Assembly (NCBI GenBank): GCA_003455655.1
Contig: DMQP01000094.1
Coordinates: forward strand, 1-5,669
Direction: 5' to 3'
Source: Treponema sp.
GTDB taxonomy: Bacteria > Spirochaetota > Spirochaetia > Treponematales > Treponemataceae
DNA length: 5,669 bases
Below are positions 1 to 5,669 of the stretch, in pieces. The notes below the pieces were generated by a model. That model was not told where the DNA came from, made no database searches, and was given only the letters and a program-made list of their open reading frames with translations. Numbering within the stretch: the stretch's first letter is position 1; each line of letters starts with the position of its first letter. The position numbers were made by a program, and so were the translations under genes.

Positions 1-674
1 TGATCGGCACCAGTAAAGGCTCCTTTTTCGTGACCAAACAATTCACTTTCAAGCAATGTTTCACTCAGAGCTGCACAGTGCACGAAGATCATGTTTTTGT
101 CTTTTCGCGAAGAAAGATTGTGTATGGCGTTAGCTACCAGTTCTTTACCGACACCGCTTTCTCCAGTAATAAGAACACTTGCCTTTGAGTCTGCAACTTT
201 GCGAATTGTTTCCTGAACACGACGCATAGCCTGAGAAGTTCCAATCATCTGTTTAAGTGCAGAACTATCTTGCAATTCTTGTTTTAACTGCTGATGCTGA
301 AGACTCATTTCCCTTCCAGCAAGAGCACGTTTTACAATAAGGCCTAATTGTTCAAGGTTAAGCGGTTTTGTTAAAAAATCATAAGCACCGTGACGCATTG
401 CATCAACAGCAGCATCAATACTTCCGTGACCTGTCAAAATAATCACAGGAATTCCAGGCGTTTCTGCAGTAACTTTTTTAAGAACTTCTTCTCCACTTAT
501 GCCTGGCATACGTAAATCAGTAATAACTAAATCAATGTCGCCCTTTTCTATAAGCGCAAGACCTTCTTGACCAGTTGCAGCTGTTTTTACCGTATAGTCT
601 TCTAGTTCAAAATTTGCAGCAAGACCTTCGCGGATGTTTTTTTCATCATCAATAATCAAAAGAGTAAATTTCAT
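1..674 (-). CDS. Sigma-54-dependent response regulator, NtrC/AtoC family (3' end cut off by window edge)
   Basis: This is the transcription-activating partner of the adjacent kinase. Only the first 224 codons lie in the window. Residues 1-118 form a receiver domain: acidic pocket D9-D10, phosphoacceptor D53 (in ITDLRMPG), T81 and K103 (in LTKPL). A short helical linker at about 120-142 leads into an AAA+ sigma-54 activation domain. That domain shows Walker A GESGVGKE at 171-178 and the [15 protein letters not shown] segment at 209-223, whose GAFTGA loop contacts sigma-54. Family members usually run to about 450 residues and end in a Fis-type DNA-binding helix-turn-helix, so Walker B, the arginine fingers and the DNA-binding end should lie left of position 1. 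The ATG start overlaps the kinase stop by 4 bases (ATGA) and has AGGAG 7 bases upstream (682-686). The usual Thr before the Walker Lys is Val175, a mild change. The family is certain; target promoters are unknown. Confidence 0.96.
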   Translation of the reverse strand, partial: MKFTLLIIDDEKNIREGLAANFELEDYTVKTAATGQEGLALIEKGDIDLVITDLRMPGISGEEVLKKVTAETPGIPVIILTGHGSIDAAVDAMRHGAYDFLTKPLNLEQLGLIVKRALAGREMSLQHQQLKQELQDSSALKQMIGTSQAMRRVQETIRKVADSKASVLITGESGVGKELVANAIHNLSSRKDKNMIFVHCAALSETLLESELFGHEKGAFTGAD

Positions 675-1888
675 TCGCTTTCTCCTGTTACATCTTCAAG
701 TAAGAGTGTGCGCTTTTGTGGTAAAGGAATAGAAATGGTAAAGACAGTTCCGTGGCCTTTAACAGATTGCACATTTATGTCGCCTTTAAATTCCTTTATA
801 ATTTTATAAACAGTTGTAAGCCCCAGTCCTGTTCCACTTGCTTTTGTAGTATAGTAAGGTTCAAAAATTCGAGAGGCCGTTTGTTCATCCATACCACAAC
901 CGTTATCTGCTATGGTAAGCCAGTAGCGTTCATTTTTTATAAAAGACTCAAAGTGAAGTTCTCCGCCTTGTTCTGAAGAAAAACGTTCTTCAATAGCACC
1001 AAATGCATTTTGTGTTAAATTCATAAGCACTTCGCGAAAGAGTTTTTCATCAATCAAAAGACGCTCACCCTTTTTGCAAAGACGAAGCGTCCAGGCAATA
1101 GAGCGACTTTGTGCTTCTGGTTCAAAGAAAGAAGTAAATTTTTCAATTTGAACATCAGGATCTGAAAGCACAGGATTTGACTGAACAGGACGAACCGCAA
1201 ATAAAAAGTCGAGAACTATTTTATTTAAGTTATCAATTTCTTCGTTAATAACCGCAAGATAGTTCTCCATAAATTTTTGCGAAGGAAGAAGACCGTCACT
1301 TTCGCGTGCTTTTTTTACTGCCTTTTGCAAAAGCTGAATGTGAATACTAATTGCACCAAGCGGATTTTTAATTTCGTGAGCAACAGAAGCTGCAAGGCTT
1401 GTTAAACTTGCAAGACTTTCCATGCGATGTAAAATAATTTCTTGCTGACGCTTTTCGGTAATGTCTGAAACAGAAATTATAGAACCTGATATAGCTGACT
1501 TTCTTACTAAAGGCGTAACTTTTACAGACACAAAGCGAACATTTGAATCTTGTACAAAAGAAAATTCAGAATCTTCATGGGAAGAATTTTTTTGTGCACA
1601 GTTCTGCAAAAAAGAAGCAAGACTGGTGTCGTCAATCATTTGCCAGACAGGAACAAAATCTCCTCTATAATCAGAAGGACGAACCGTAAAGGGAATAAGA
1701 CGTTCTGCAGCTTTATTAGTAAGTTCAAGATGCCAGTCTGCATCAACAATAATAAGTCCAGTAGAAAGACTTTCCATAATGGAATCGAGCTGTTCGTATT
1801 CAGCTTTTAAATCTTCTATAAGTTGTTCAACTTGTTCGCTCGACAACTTGGGAAGTTTTTGCGAAACTTTTTTTACAAAGTCTTTCAT
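671..1888 (-). CDS. Soluble PAS-domain sensor histidine kinase, NtrB/AtoS-like
   Basis: A 405-residue kinase that should autophosphorylate on His171 and pass the phosphate to Asp53 of the regulator encoded next. The order is an N-terminal helical or coiled stretch (about 8-38), a PAS-like sensor fold (about 38-145, ending in the typical VSDITEKR), and a HisKA dimerisation domain with H-box [15 protein letters not shown] at 166-180. A HATPase_c domain follows, with N-box [12 protein letters not shown] (288-299; N290, N294), G1 DNGCGM (328-333), F-box IFEPYYTTK (341-349) and G2 GTGLGL (352-357). All catalytic boxes are intact. I see no membrane segment or signal peptide, so it should act in the cytosol, like NtrB or FlgS. 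There is no receiver or HPt domain. The start overlaps the holB stop by 4 bases (ATGA); AGAGG sits only 4 bases before it, so reinitiation by ribosomes finishing holB is likely. The stimulus is unknown. Confidence 0.96.
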   Translation of the reverse strand: MKDFVKKVSQKLPKLSSEQVEQLIEDLKAEYEQLDSIMESLSTGLIIVDADWHLELTNKAAERLIPFTVRPSDYRGDFVPVWQMIDDTSLASFLQNCAQKNSSHEDSEFSFVQDSNVRFVSVKVTPLVRKSAISGSIISVSDITEKRQQEIILHRMESLASLTSLAASVAHEIKNPLGAISIHIQLLQKAVKKARESDGLLPSQKFMENYLAVINEEIDNLNKIVLDFLFAVRPVQSNPVLSDPDVQIEKFTSFFEPEAQSRSIAWTLRLCKKGERLLIDEKLFREVLMNLTQNAFGAIEERFSSEQGGELHFESFIKNERYWLTIADNGCGMDEQTASRIFEPYYTTKASGTGLGLTTVYKIIKEFKGDINVQSVKGHGTVFTISIPLPQKRTLLLEDVTGESE

Positions 1889-3126
1889 AAAGCCTCTTTA
1901 AGCACACCACCTGTTTCGTAATTAATCTGCATAAGGCTACGAGCCATTTCTTCAAGTGCAGATACAGCAGTCTGATTGTAAACGGTAACATTGTTGTAAG
2001 TGTGGCGAAGAACCTTCATAATGCGACTAGAAGCTTCTGCTCCACGCTCTGAAGTAGCAAGCGTTTTTTGTGCTTCTGTTATGCCCTTTATAAAAACAGA
2101 AAAAAGAACACGAGGTTCAAATCCATTACAAGAAGATATGATTGTATTTACTTCGGGAACATGACCTTGTGCAATTGTTTGAAAATATGTTTTTGCTTGA
2201 GACATTACTAATTCCGGTTTAACAGGTAAATATCCTTGCAAAAACAGTTCTATACTGTCTCTCATTTTTTCACCAGCAAAAGGTCTGTAATGAAAAACAC
2301 GAGTAATAACTTCTTGCTGAAATGCAGTTTCTCGTTCAAAAAATTGATAGGTTCGCACACGAGAAAGAATAGTTGCAAGCATAGCACTCCTGTTTGATGT
2401 TGTAAGAATAAACTGACAGTCTCGGGGAGGTTCTTCCAAAATTTTTAACAAAGCATTGCGCGCACTTTCTGCCATACGATCAGCATTTTCAATAATAAGA
2501 ACTTTCTTACCATTTGTTGCAGAAAGATGAGCCCAAGCTGAACAAGCTCTTATTTGCGAAACAGGAAGTGCAGTGTATAAAAATTTGTCATCAAGCTTAA
2601 CACAATTATCTTCAATTGTTGAAAGCAATGTATCAAGTTCTTCTTCTTCGGGAAGAGCTCGACCTGGTTCAAGCGGTTCAAGTGCCTCACTTATATTTTG
2701 CAAAAGAGGTGCCCACTTTGACTGTTTGTCATCTCCCTGCCAAAGTATAGGATCAAAACGCATAGTTAGTTTTCGAACAGCGCGCACATACAAGTAACGA
2801 GAAGCTTCAAGATGTTTTCCACTGTTTGCATACTGAGACTGAAAGGCATCTCTTGCGGCACGAATTTCAAGCAAACAGTCTGACGGACCAATTAAAAGAA
2901 CACTGGGGCTTACTAATGCTTTATGTTTTAAACAAGAAGGACACGTACAAGACCAAGAGCCTTTTGTTTCACCAGTGCAAGCTAACACACGCGCAAGTTC
3001 CAAAGCACAAGTTAATTTTCCCGAAGATGCTGGACCAGAAAGCAAAATAGAACCAGGCAAAGTATTTCGTGTAATGTCACTCGATAAAAGATCTGTTGCA
3101 CTTTGGTGAAGCACATTGTCAAACAT
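1885..3126 (-). CDS. holB: DNA polymerase III subunit delta' (clamp loader)
   Basis: Encodes 413 residues of the delta'/DnaX AAA+ clamp-loader family, which helps load the sliding clamp during replication. It has a P-loop-like GPASSGKLT (31-39), a four-cysteine zinc-module candidate (C50, C60, C62, C65), and a Walker B-like LIIENADRM (210-218; IENAD in place of DExx). Next come the hallmark SARNALLKILEEPP (221-234) and the clamp-loader SRx motif as SRV (255-257, usually SRC), whose Arg256 would be the arginine finger acting on a neighbouring subunit. The degenerate nucleotide-site motifs and the absence of a long DnaX tail favour delta' over tau/gamma. Between the zinc module and the family QIR segment (191-193) sits roughly 100 extra residues, including an acidic run (PEEEELDTLL), making it longer than the approximately 330-residue E. 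coli protein. AGGAG lies 10 bases before the ATG; the start overlaps the upstream stop by one base (TAATG). Confidence 0.9.
   Translation of the reverse strand: MFDNVLHQSATDLLSSDITRNTLPGSILLSGPASSGKLTCALELARVLACTGETKGSWSCTCPSCLKHKALVSPSVLLIGPSDCLLEIRAARDAFQSQYANSGKHLEASRYLYVRAVRKLTMRFDPILWQGDDKQSKWAPLLQNISEALEPLEPGRALPEEEELDTLLSTIEDNCVKLDDKFLYTALPVSQIRACSAWAHLSATNGKKVLIIENADRMAESARNALLKILEEPPRDCQFILTTSNRSAMLATILSRVRTYQFFERETAFQQEVITRVFHYRPFAGEKMRDSIELFLQGYLPVKPELVMSQAKTYFQTIAQGHVPEVNTIISSCNGFEPRVLFSVFIKGITEAQKTLATSERGAEASSRIMKVLRHTYNNVTVYNQTAVSALEEMARSLMQINYETGGVLKEAL
1893..1897 (-). promoter_or_regulatory. Weak, close Shine-Dalgarno of the histidine kinase gene
   Basis: AGAGG ends 4 bases before the kinase ATG, inside the last codons of holB. 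The short spacing and partial match, with the 4-base ATGA overlap, suggest that translation of the kinase depends partly on ribosomes ending holB. Confidence 0.5.
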
Positions 3127-3638
3127 TATGCTGCATCTCCTACAACCGTTTCTTCAGGAACAGGAACTTCTTGTACTGTTGTCGGAAGCGAGCCAACCCA
3201 ACCCAAGATTTTGTAGAAGAAACTTTGATCAAGCAGTTCTTGAACATCAAACCATGGCTGAGCTTTCAGAATAATCAAGAGCAAGGCAACAAGAGCAAGA
3301 CCTTCAATCACACCAAATGCAAAACCTAAAAGTCTGTCGAGACCTTGAAAAATTTCTCCGCTGAACACACTGTTAATAATGTTGCGCACAATCATAAGAA
3401 CAATATAGACAGCTATAAAGACAAGCAAAAAAGAAATAATTACCGAAAGAATATGAATGTGCACATGAGGCTCTACATATTCATTTACTTTTCGGAATGC
3501 AAGCATAGAAACCCACAAAGCTATAATAGGAGCTCCACGTGCAAAAAGTTCACGAATAAAACCACGCACAAGACCTAAAACCGCAAACAAAACAATGATT
3601 GCTAAAAAGACTAAATCTAAAATTGATGCATTATTCAT
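3126..3638 (-). CDS. CvpA family inner-membrane protein
   Basis: A 170-residue polytopic membrane protein. Four hydrophobic segments are visible at about 6-24, 36-48, 62-84 and 104-124, followed by a cytosolic or periplasmic tail rich in Val, Pro and Glu. Family hallmarks are the LGLVRGFIREL stretch after the first segment (21-31) and DRLLGFAFGVIEGLALV before the last (101-117). The CvpA family is named for its role in colicin V production in E. coli and is linked to envelope integrity; the molecular activity is not settled. I chose the ATG at 3638 because AGGGAG stands 6 bases upstream. A TTG at 3656 would add six residues but would put that ribosome site inside the gene. The start overlaps the murG end by 8 bases (ATGAATAA), and the stop overlaps holB by one base. 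The murG neighbour suggests a cell-envelope role, by inference only. Confidence 0.9.
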   Translation of the reverse strand: MNNASILDLVFLAIIVLFAVLGLVRGFIRELFARGAPIIALWVSMLAFRKVNEYVEPHVHIHILSVIISFLLVFIAVYIVLMIVRNIINSVFSGEIFQGLDRLLGFAFGVIEGLALVALLLIILKAQPWFDVQELLDQSFFYKILGWVGSLPTTVQEVPVPEETVVGDAA

Positions 3639-4785
3639 TTGCTTCTCCCTGGGCAATTAGTTTTGCAATAGTCTGTGCAGGACGGCCTTCTTTACTAAGC
3701 GACTGACACAAGCGTTCACATGCTTCAGAAAGATTTTTACGAACATGAACGTCAGAAAGTTTTTCAAGACTGTCGCGCAAGTGCTGGTCATCTGCTTCAT
3801 CGCCTATAAGCGCAAGAGCTGCATTCTTATCTACAAAGTAGCTGGCATTATCAACTTGATCTCCACGAGTACCAGAACCACACAAGGGAACAAGCAACAT
3901 GGGTTTTGCACACACCGCACATTCCCACAAAGAGTTTGCACCTGAACGCGAAAGAATTACATCTGCGGCCTGAATTACAGAAGGCATTTGTTCGTAAATA
4001 AAATCATAGGGTTTGTAAGAGTCTGAGCTACGAGACATAAGTTCTGGATTTTCTTTTGCAAAGGCTGCACCTGTCTGATGCACAACAATAAATCGTTGGG
4101 TAAGCCATTCAAGATTTTGAACAACAAGATTATTAAGTTGTCGCGCACCAAGACTTCCACCCATAACTAAGAGCACAGGCTTTTCTGTCTTTTGTGGAAG
4201 AGAAAGAAAGGCTTTTCCTGCTTCAGATGAATTTACATAAAAGACAGGTCGAACAGGGTTACCAGTTACGGTACAACGAGCAGCAATTTCTTTTGAAAAA
4301 AAAGACACCGTCTGATCGTATGAAACAAAAACTCCGCGAGCACCCTTGCTGTTAATTCGAGTCGCCAGTCCTGGAGTACAGTCACATTCATGAGTGTAAT
4401 AAGGAATATGCAAAAATCGAGCTGCTAAACAAGGAGGAACGCTTACAAAGCCTCCCTTTGAAAAGAGACAGTCTGGTTTTAATTTTTTAAGTAAGAAAAA
4501 TGATTTTATAATTCCTGCTATAAAACGGAAAAAGTCTGCAATGTTTTTTAAGGAAAGATAGCGTCTTAATTTTCCGCAGGGAATTCCATAGAAGGCATCT
4601 ATTGAACCTCCCACAGAAACTAAATTCTTTTCGACAATTTGCTTATCTATTCCAGATTTATTTCCTATCCAGAACAGTTGACATTCTTTTTGTTGAGCCG
4701 CACACAGAGCACGCAGTTCATCTGCAACTGCAATGCCTGGATAAATGTGGCCACCGCTTCCCCCACCCGTACAAACGATGCGCAT
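3631..4785 (-). CDS. murG: MurG, UDP-GlcNAc:lipid I N-acetylglucosaminyltransferase
   Basis: Adds GlcNAc from UDP-GlcNAc to undecaprenyl-PP-MurNAc-pentapeptide (lipid I), giving lipid II on the inner face of the cytoplasmic membrane: the last intracellular step of peptidoglycan synthesis. At 384 residues it is slightly longer than the usual 350-365. It has the GT-B fold signatures: first glycine loop CTGGGSGGHIYPG (5-17) with His13, second glycine loop MGGSLGARQLN (208-218), GNPVRP (175-180), and the UDP-GlcNAc-binding region SRSGANSLWE (279-288) with Glu288. After these comes GDQVDNA (308-314), matching the Gln/Asn of the usual HQxxNA. The segment normally reading HEQN..PG is HECDCTPG (132-139), an unusual form. 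There are 14 cysteines, high for a cytosolic enzyme. Start: ATG directly after the upstream TAA, supported by the family N-terminus MRIVCTGGG. Its AGGAGG is a distant 12 bases away. Confidence 0.97.
   Translation of the reverse strand: MRIVCTGGGSGGHIYPGIAVADELRALCAAQQKECQLFWIGNKSGIDKQIVEKNLVSVGGSIDAFYGIPCGKLRRYLSLKNIADFFRFIAGIIKSFFLLKKLKPDCLFSKGGFVSVPPCLAARFLHIPYYTHECDCTPGLATRINSKGARGVFVSYDQTVSFFSKEIAARCTVTGNPVRPVFYVNSSEAGKAFLSLPQKTEKPVLLVMGGSLGARQLNNLVVQNLEWLTQRFIVVHQTGAAFAKENPELMSRSSDSYKPYDFIYEQMPSVIQAADVILSRSGANSLWECAVCAKPMLLVPLCGSGTRGDQVDNASYFVDKNAALALIGDEADDQHLRDSLEKLSDVHVRKNLSEACERLCQSLSKEGRPAQTIAKLIAQGEANE
3645..3650 (-). promoter_or_regulatory. Shine-Dalgarno for the CvpA-family gene (decides the start)
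   Basis: AGGGAG stands 6 bases before the ATG at 3638 and lies inside the final codons of murG. Its position supports ATG 3638 over the upstream in-frame TTG at 3656, which has no comparable site at the right distance. Confidence 0.7.
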
Positions 4786-5669
4786 TTATTTTGCATGCCT
4801 CCTAAACACTTCAAGAATTGGTTCTTTTTTAAACAGTTCTGCATACTGGCGAGCACTCATACCCATACCATCTTTAATATCAGGATCAGCGCCTGCAGAA
4901 AGCAACATGTCAATAATTTTTGTGTTACCGTTACCAACTGCAAGAACTAAAATTGACTGACCGTCAGAACTAATAATACTTAAGTCGGCACCCTGTTCAA
5001 TAAGATACTGAGTAACTTCTTCATTCTTACGCCATACCGCATCCATAACCGCAGTATAACCACGGTCTGCAGCAACCGCATTAATGTTTGCTCCTTTTTC
5101 AACAAGCCACTTAACTTTTGCAGCACAGTCGTTACGAGTTGCAATACACAACATAGGAACACCATTTGAATCGCGTGAATCGACAAGCATTCCAGCTGTA
5201 AGAAACTGAGTACACTTTTGATCATCATCTTTTGCAATATAGGTAGCAAAACAATCTGTGGTAAAGGGAATGCCCGCTGCAAACAAACCAGTAAGAGCAT
5301 TTTGTTTTTCTTCGGTAGCAGTATAGCCTGCAAGATTTCCGCAAATATCTTTTGCTAAAAGCTGAATGTCTGTAAAAACCTTAAAGCGAGAAGAACTTGC
5401 CCTCACTCCCACAAAGAGCGGAACTTTTGGAGCACACACAAAAACGGGTATATTACGGCCCATAAGGTTTCCTAAAAGATATGTTCCGTGGGAACTTGCA
5501 CAAAGTTCTTCTGCTCCAAGCACAACAGCATGAGTCGCATTTGCAACTGCATCAACAGCAGAAGCAAGTTCTGTATCTGAGAGACCTGCATGAAGGGCAA
5601 GCATCTGCGTTTTTTGAGCACAGTCTTTAGTAAGCACTGAATCAATGTAAGGTAGATCTTTATGCTGCG
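4786..5669 (-). CDS. Ankyrin-repeat protein with an N-terminal alpha/beta-like domain (5' end beyond window)
   Basis: The frame is open to the right edge. A GTG at 5637 could be taken as a start, but it has no ribosome site and the frame continues upstream without a stop, so the true start is probably outside. Residues are numbered from that GTG. Residues 20-100 look like an alpha/beta fold: a strand (HAVVLGAEEL, 36-45), SSHGTYLLGNLMGRNIPVFV (48-67), then a further strand and helix ending FTDIQLLAKDI. Ankyrin repeats fill about 113-283, with the family pattern of two helices and a G-A-[D/N] turn: TAGMLVDSRD (147-156), EKGANINA (180-187), EQGADLSI (214-221) and SAGADPDIKD (247-256), plus a C-terminal half-repeat (MSARQYAEL). 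The repeats imply protein binding. No signal peptide can be judged because the N-terminus is missing. The stop abuts the murG ATG. The ankyrin part is secure; the function is unknown. Confidence 0.88.
   Translation of the reverse strand, partial: QHKDLPYIDSVLTKDCAQKTQMLALHAGLSDTELASAVDAVANATHAVVLGAEELCASSHGTYLLGNLMGRNIPVFVCAPKVPLFVGVRASSSRFKVFTDIQLLAKDICGNLAGYTATEEKQNALTGLFAAGIPFTTDCFATYIAKDDDQKCTQFLTAGMLVDSRDSNGVPMLCIATRNDCAAKVKWLVEKGANINAVAADRGYTAVMDAVWRKNEEVTQYLIEQGADLSIISSDGQSILVLAVGNGNTKIIDMLLSAGADPDIKDGMGMSARQYAELFKKEPILEVFRRHAK
4798..4803 (-). promoter_or_regulatory. murG Shine-Dalgarno, full AGGAGG at long spacing
   Basis: A perfect AGGAGG lies inside the last codons of the ankyrin gene, where it encodes Arg-Arg, with 12 bases between it and the murG ATG. 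That is longer than the usual 5-9. The family N-terminus fixes the murG start, so this distant site, the TAA-ATG abutment, or both must drive initiation. Coupling to termination of the upstream gene is a reasonable inference. Confidence 0.65.

Noticed and set aside
2630..2660. Ttc-rich tract on the plus strand as a possible simple repeat or regulatory site
   Set aside because: It is the reverse of consecutive Glu codons in the acidic part of the delta' insertion, so coding explains it.
1885..3126. DnaX (tau/gamma) instead of delta' for this gene
   Set aside because: The P-loop lacks the canonical GxxGxGKT/S form, the Walker B is IENAD, and there is no long C-terminal tau/gamma region; all fit delta' better.
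3639..3656. Upstream TTG start giving a six-residue longer CvpA-family protein
   Set aside because: The extension would contain the gene's own AGGGAG site, and the ATG at 3638 is ideally spaced from it and begins a normal CvpA N-terminus.
4665..4796. Small minus-strand ORF from the ATG at 4796 overlapping the murG start
   Set aside because: It lies one base from AGGAGG, too close for initiation. Its product resembles nothing and it is embedded in well-supported genes in another frame.
752..5000. Plus-strand ORFs of about 66-103 codons across the window
   Set aside because: All are antisense to genes with clear family motifs, show low-complexity or unpatterned translations, and have no supporting context; they are shadow frames.
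4786..5637. Ankyrin protein as a complete gene starting at the GTG at 5637
   Set aside because: No ribosome site precedes the GTG, and the frame stays open through the remaining bases to the window edge, so the gene is more likely partial.

Overview
The window is a dense block of protein-coding sequence with every gene on the minus strand, so it reads biologically from right to left. Six genes lie head to tail with no intergenic base between them. They are an ankyrin-repeat protein (5' end beyond the right edge), murG, a CvpA-family membrane protein gene, holB (DNA polymerase III delta'), a soluble PAS histidine kinase, and a sigma-54-type response regulator (3' end beyond the left edge). The five junctions are TAA directly followed by ATG, an 8-base overlap, a 1-base overlap (TAATG), and two 4-base ATGA overlaps. 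I see no promoter, terminator, RNA gene, mobile element, CRISPR array or notable repeat. The most economical reading is the middle of one translationally coupled operon.

The gene set and order suggest a spirochaete, most likely a Treponema. From memory (not checked here), T. pallidum keeps an AtoC/AtoS-type response regulator and kinase pair next to a CvpA protein and murG. An ankyrin protein beside murG, moderate AT richness and many cysteines in cytosolic proteins (14 in MurG) also fit an anaerobic treponeme. The species cannot be fixed from this sequence.

Functionally, the operon mixes envelope growth (MurG makes lipid II; CvpA is a polytopic inner-membrane protein), chromosome replication (the clamp-loader subunit delta') and signalling (a cytosolic PAS kinase feeding an NtrC-type activator with an intact GAFTGA loop). 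Shared transcription and coupled translation would tie the dose of the two-component pair to growth genes. What the pair senses and what it activates are not visible here.

Most of this is conserved housekeeping. The points deserving a second look are the alpha/beta-looking domain ahead of the ankyrin repeats, an extra segment of about 100 residues inside delta', the atypical MurG acceptor-region motif, and the joining of a sigma-54 signalling pair to this operon.
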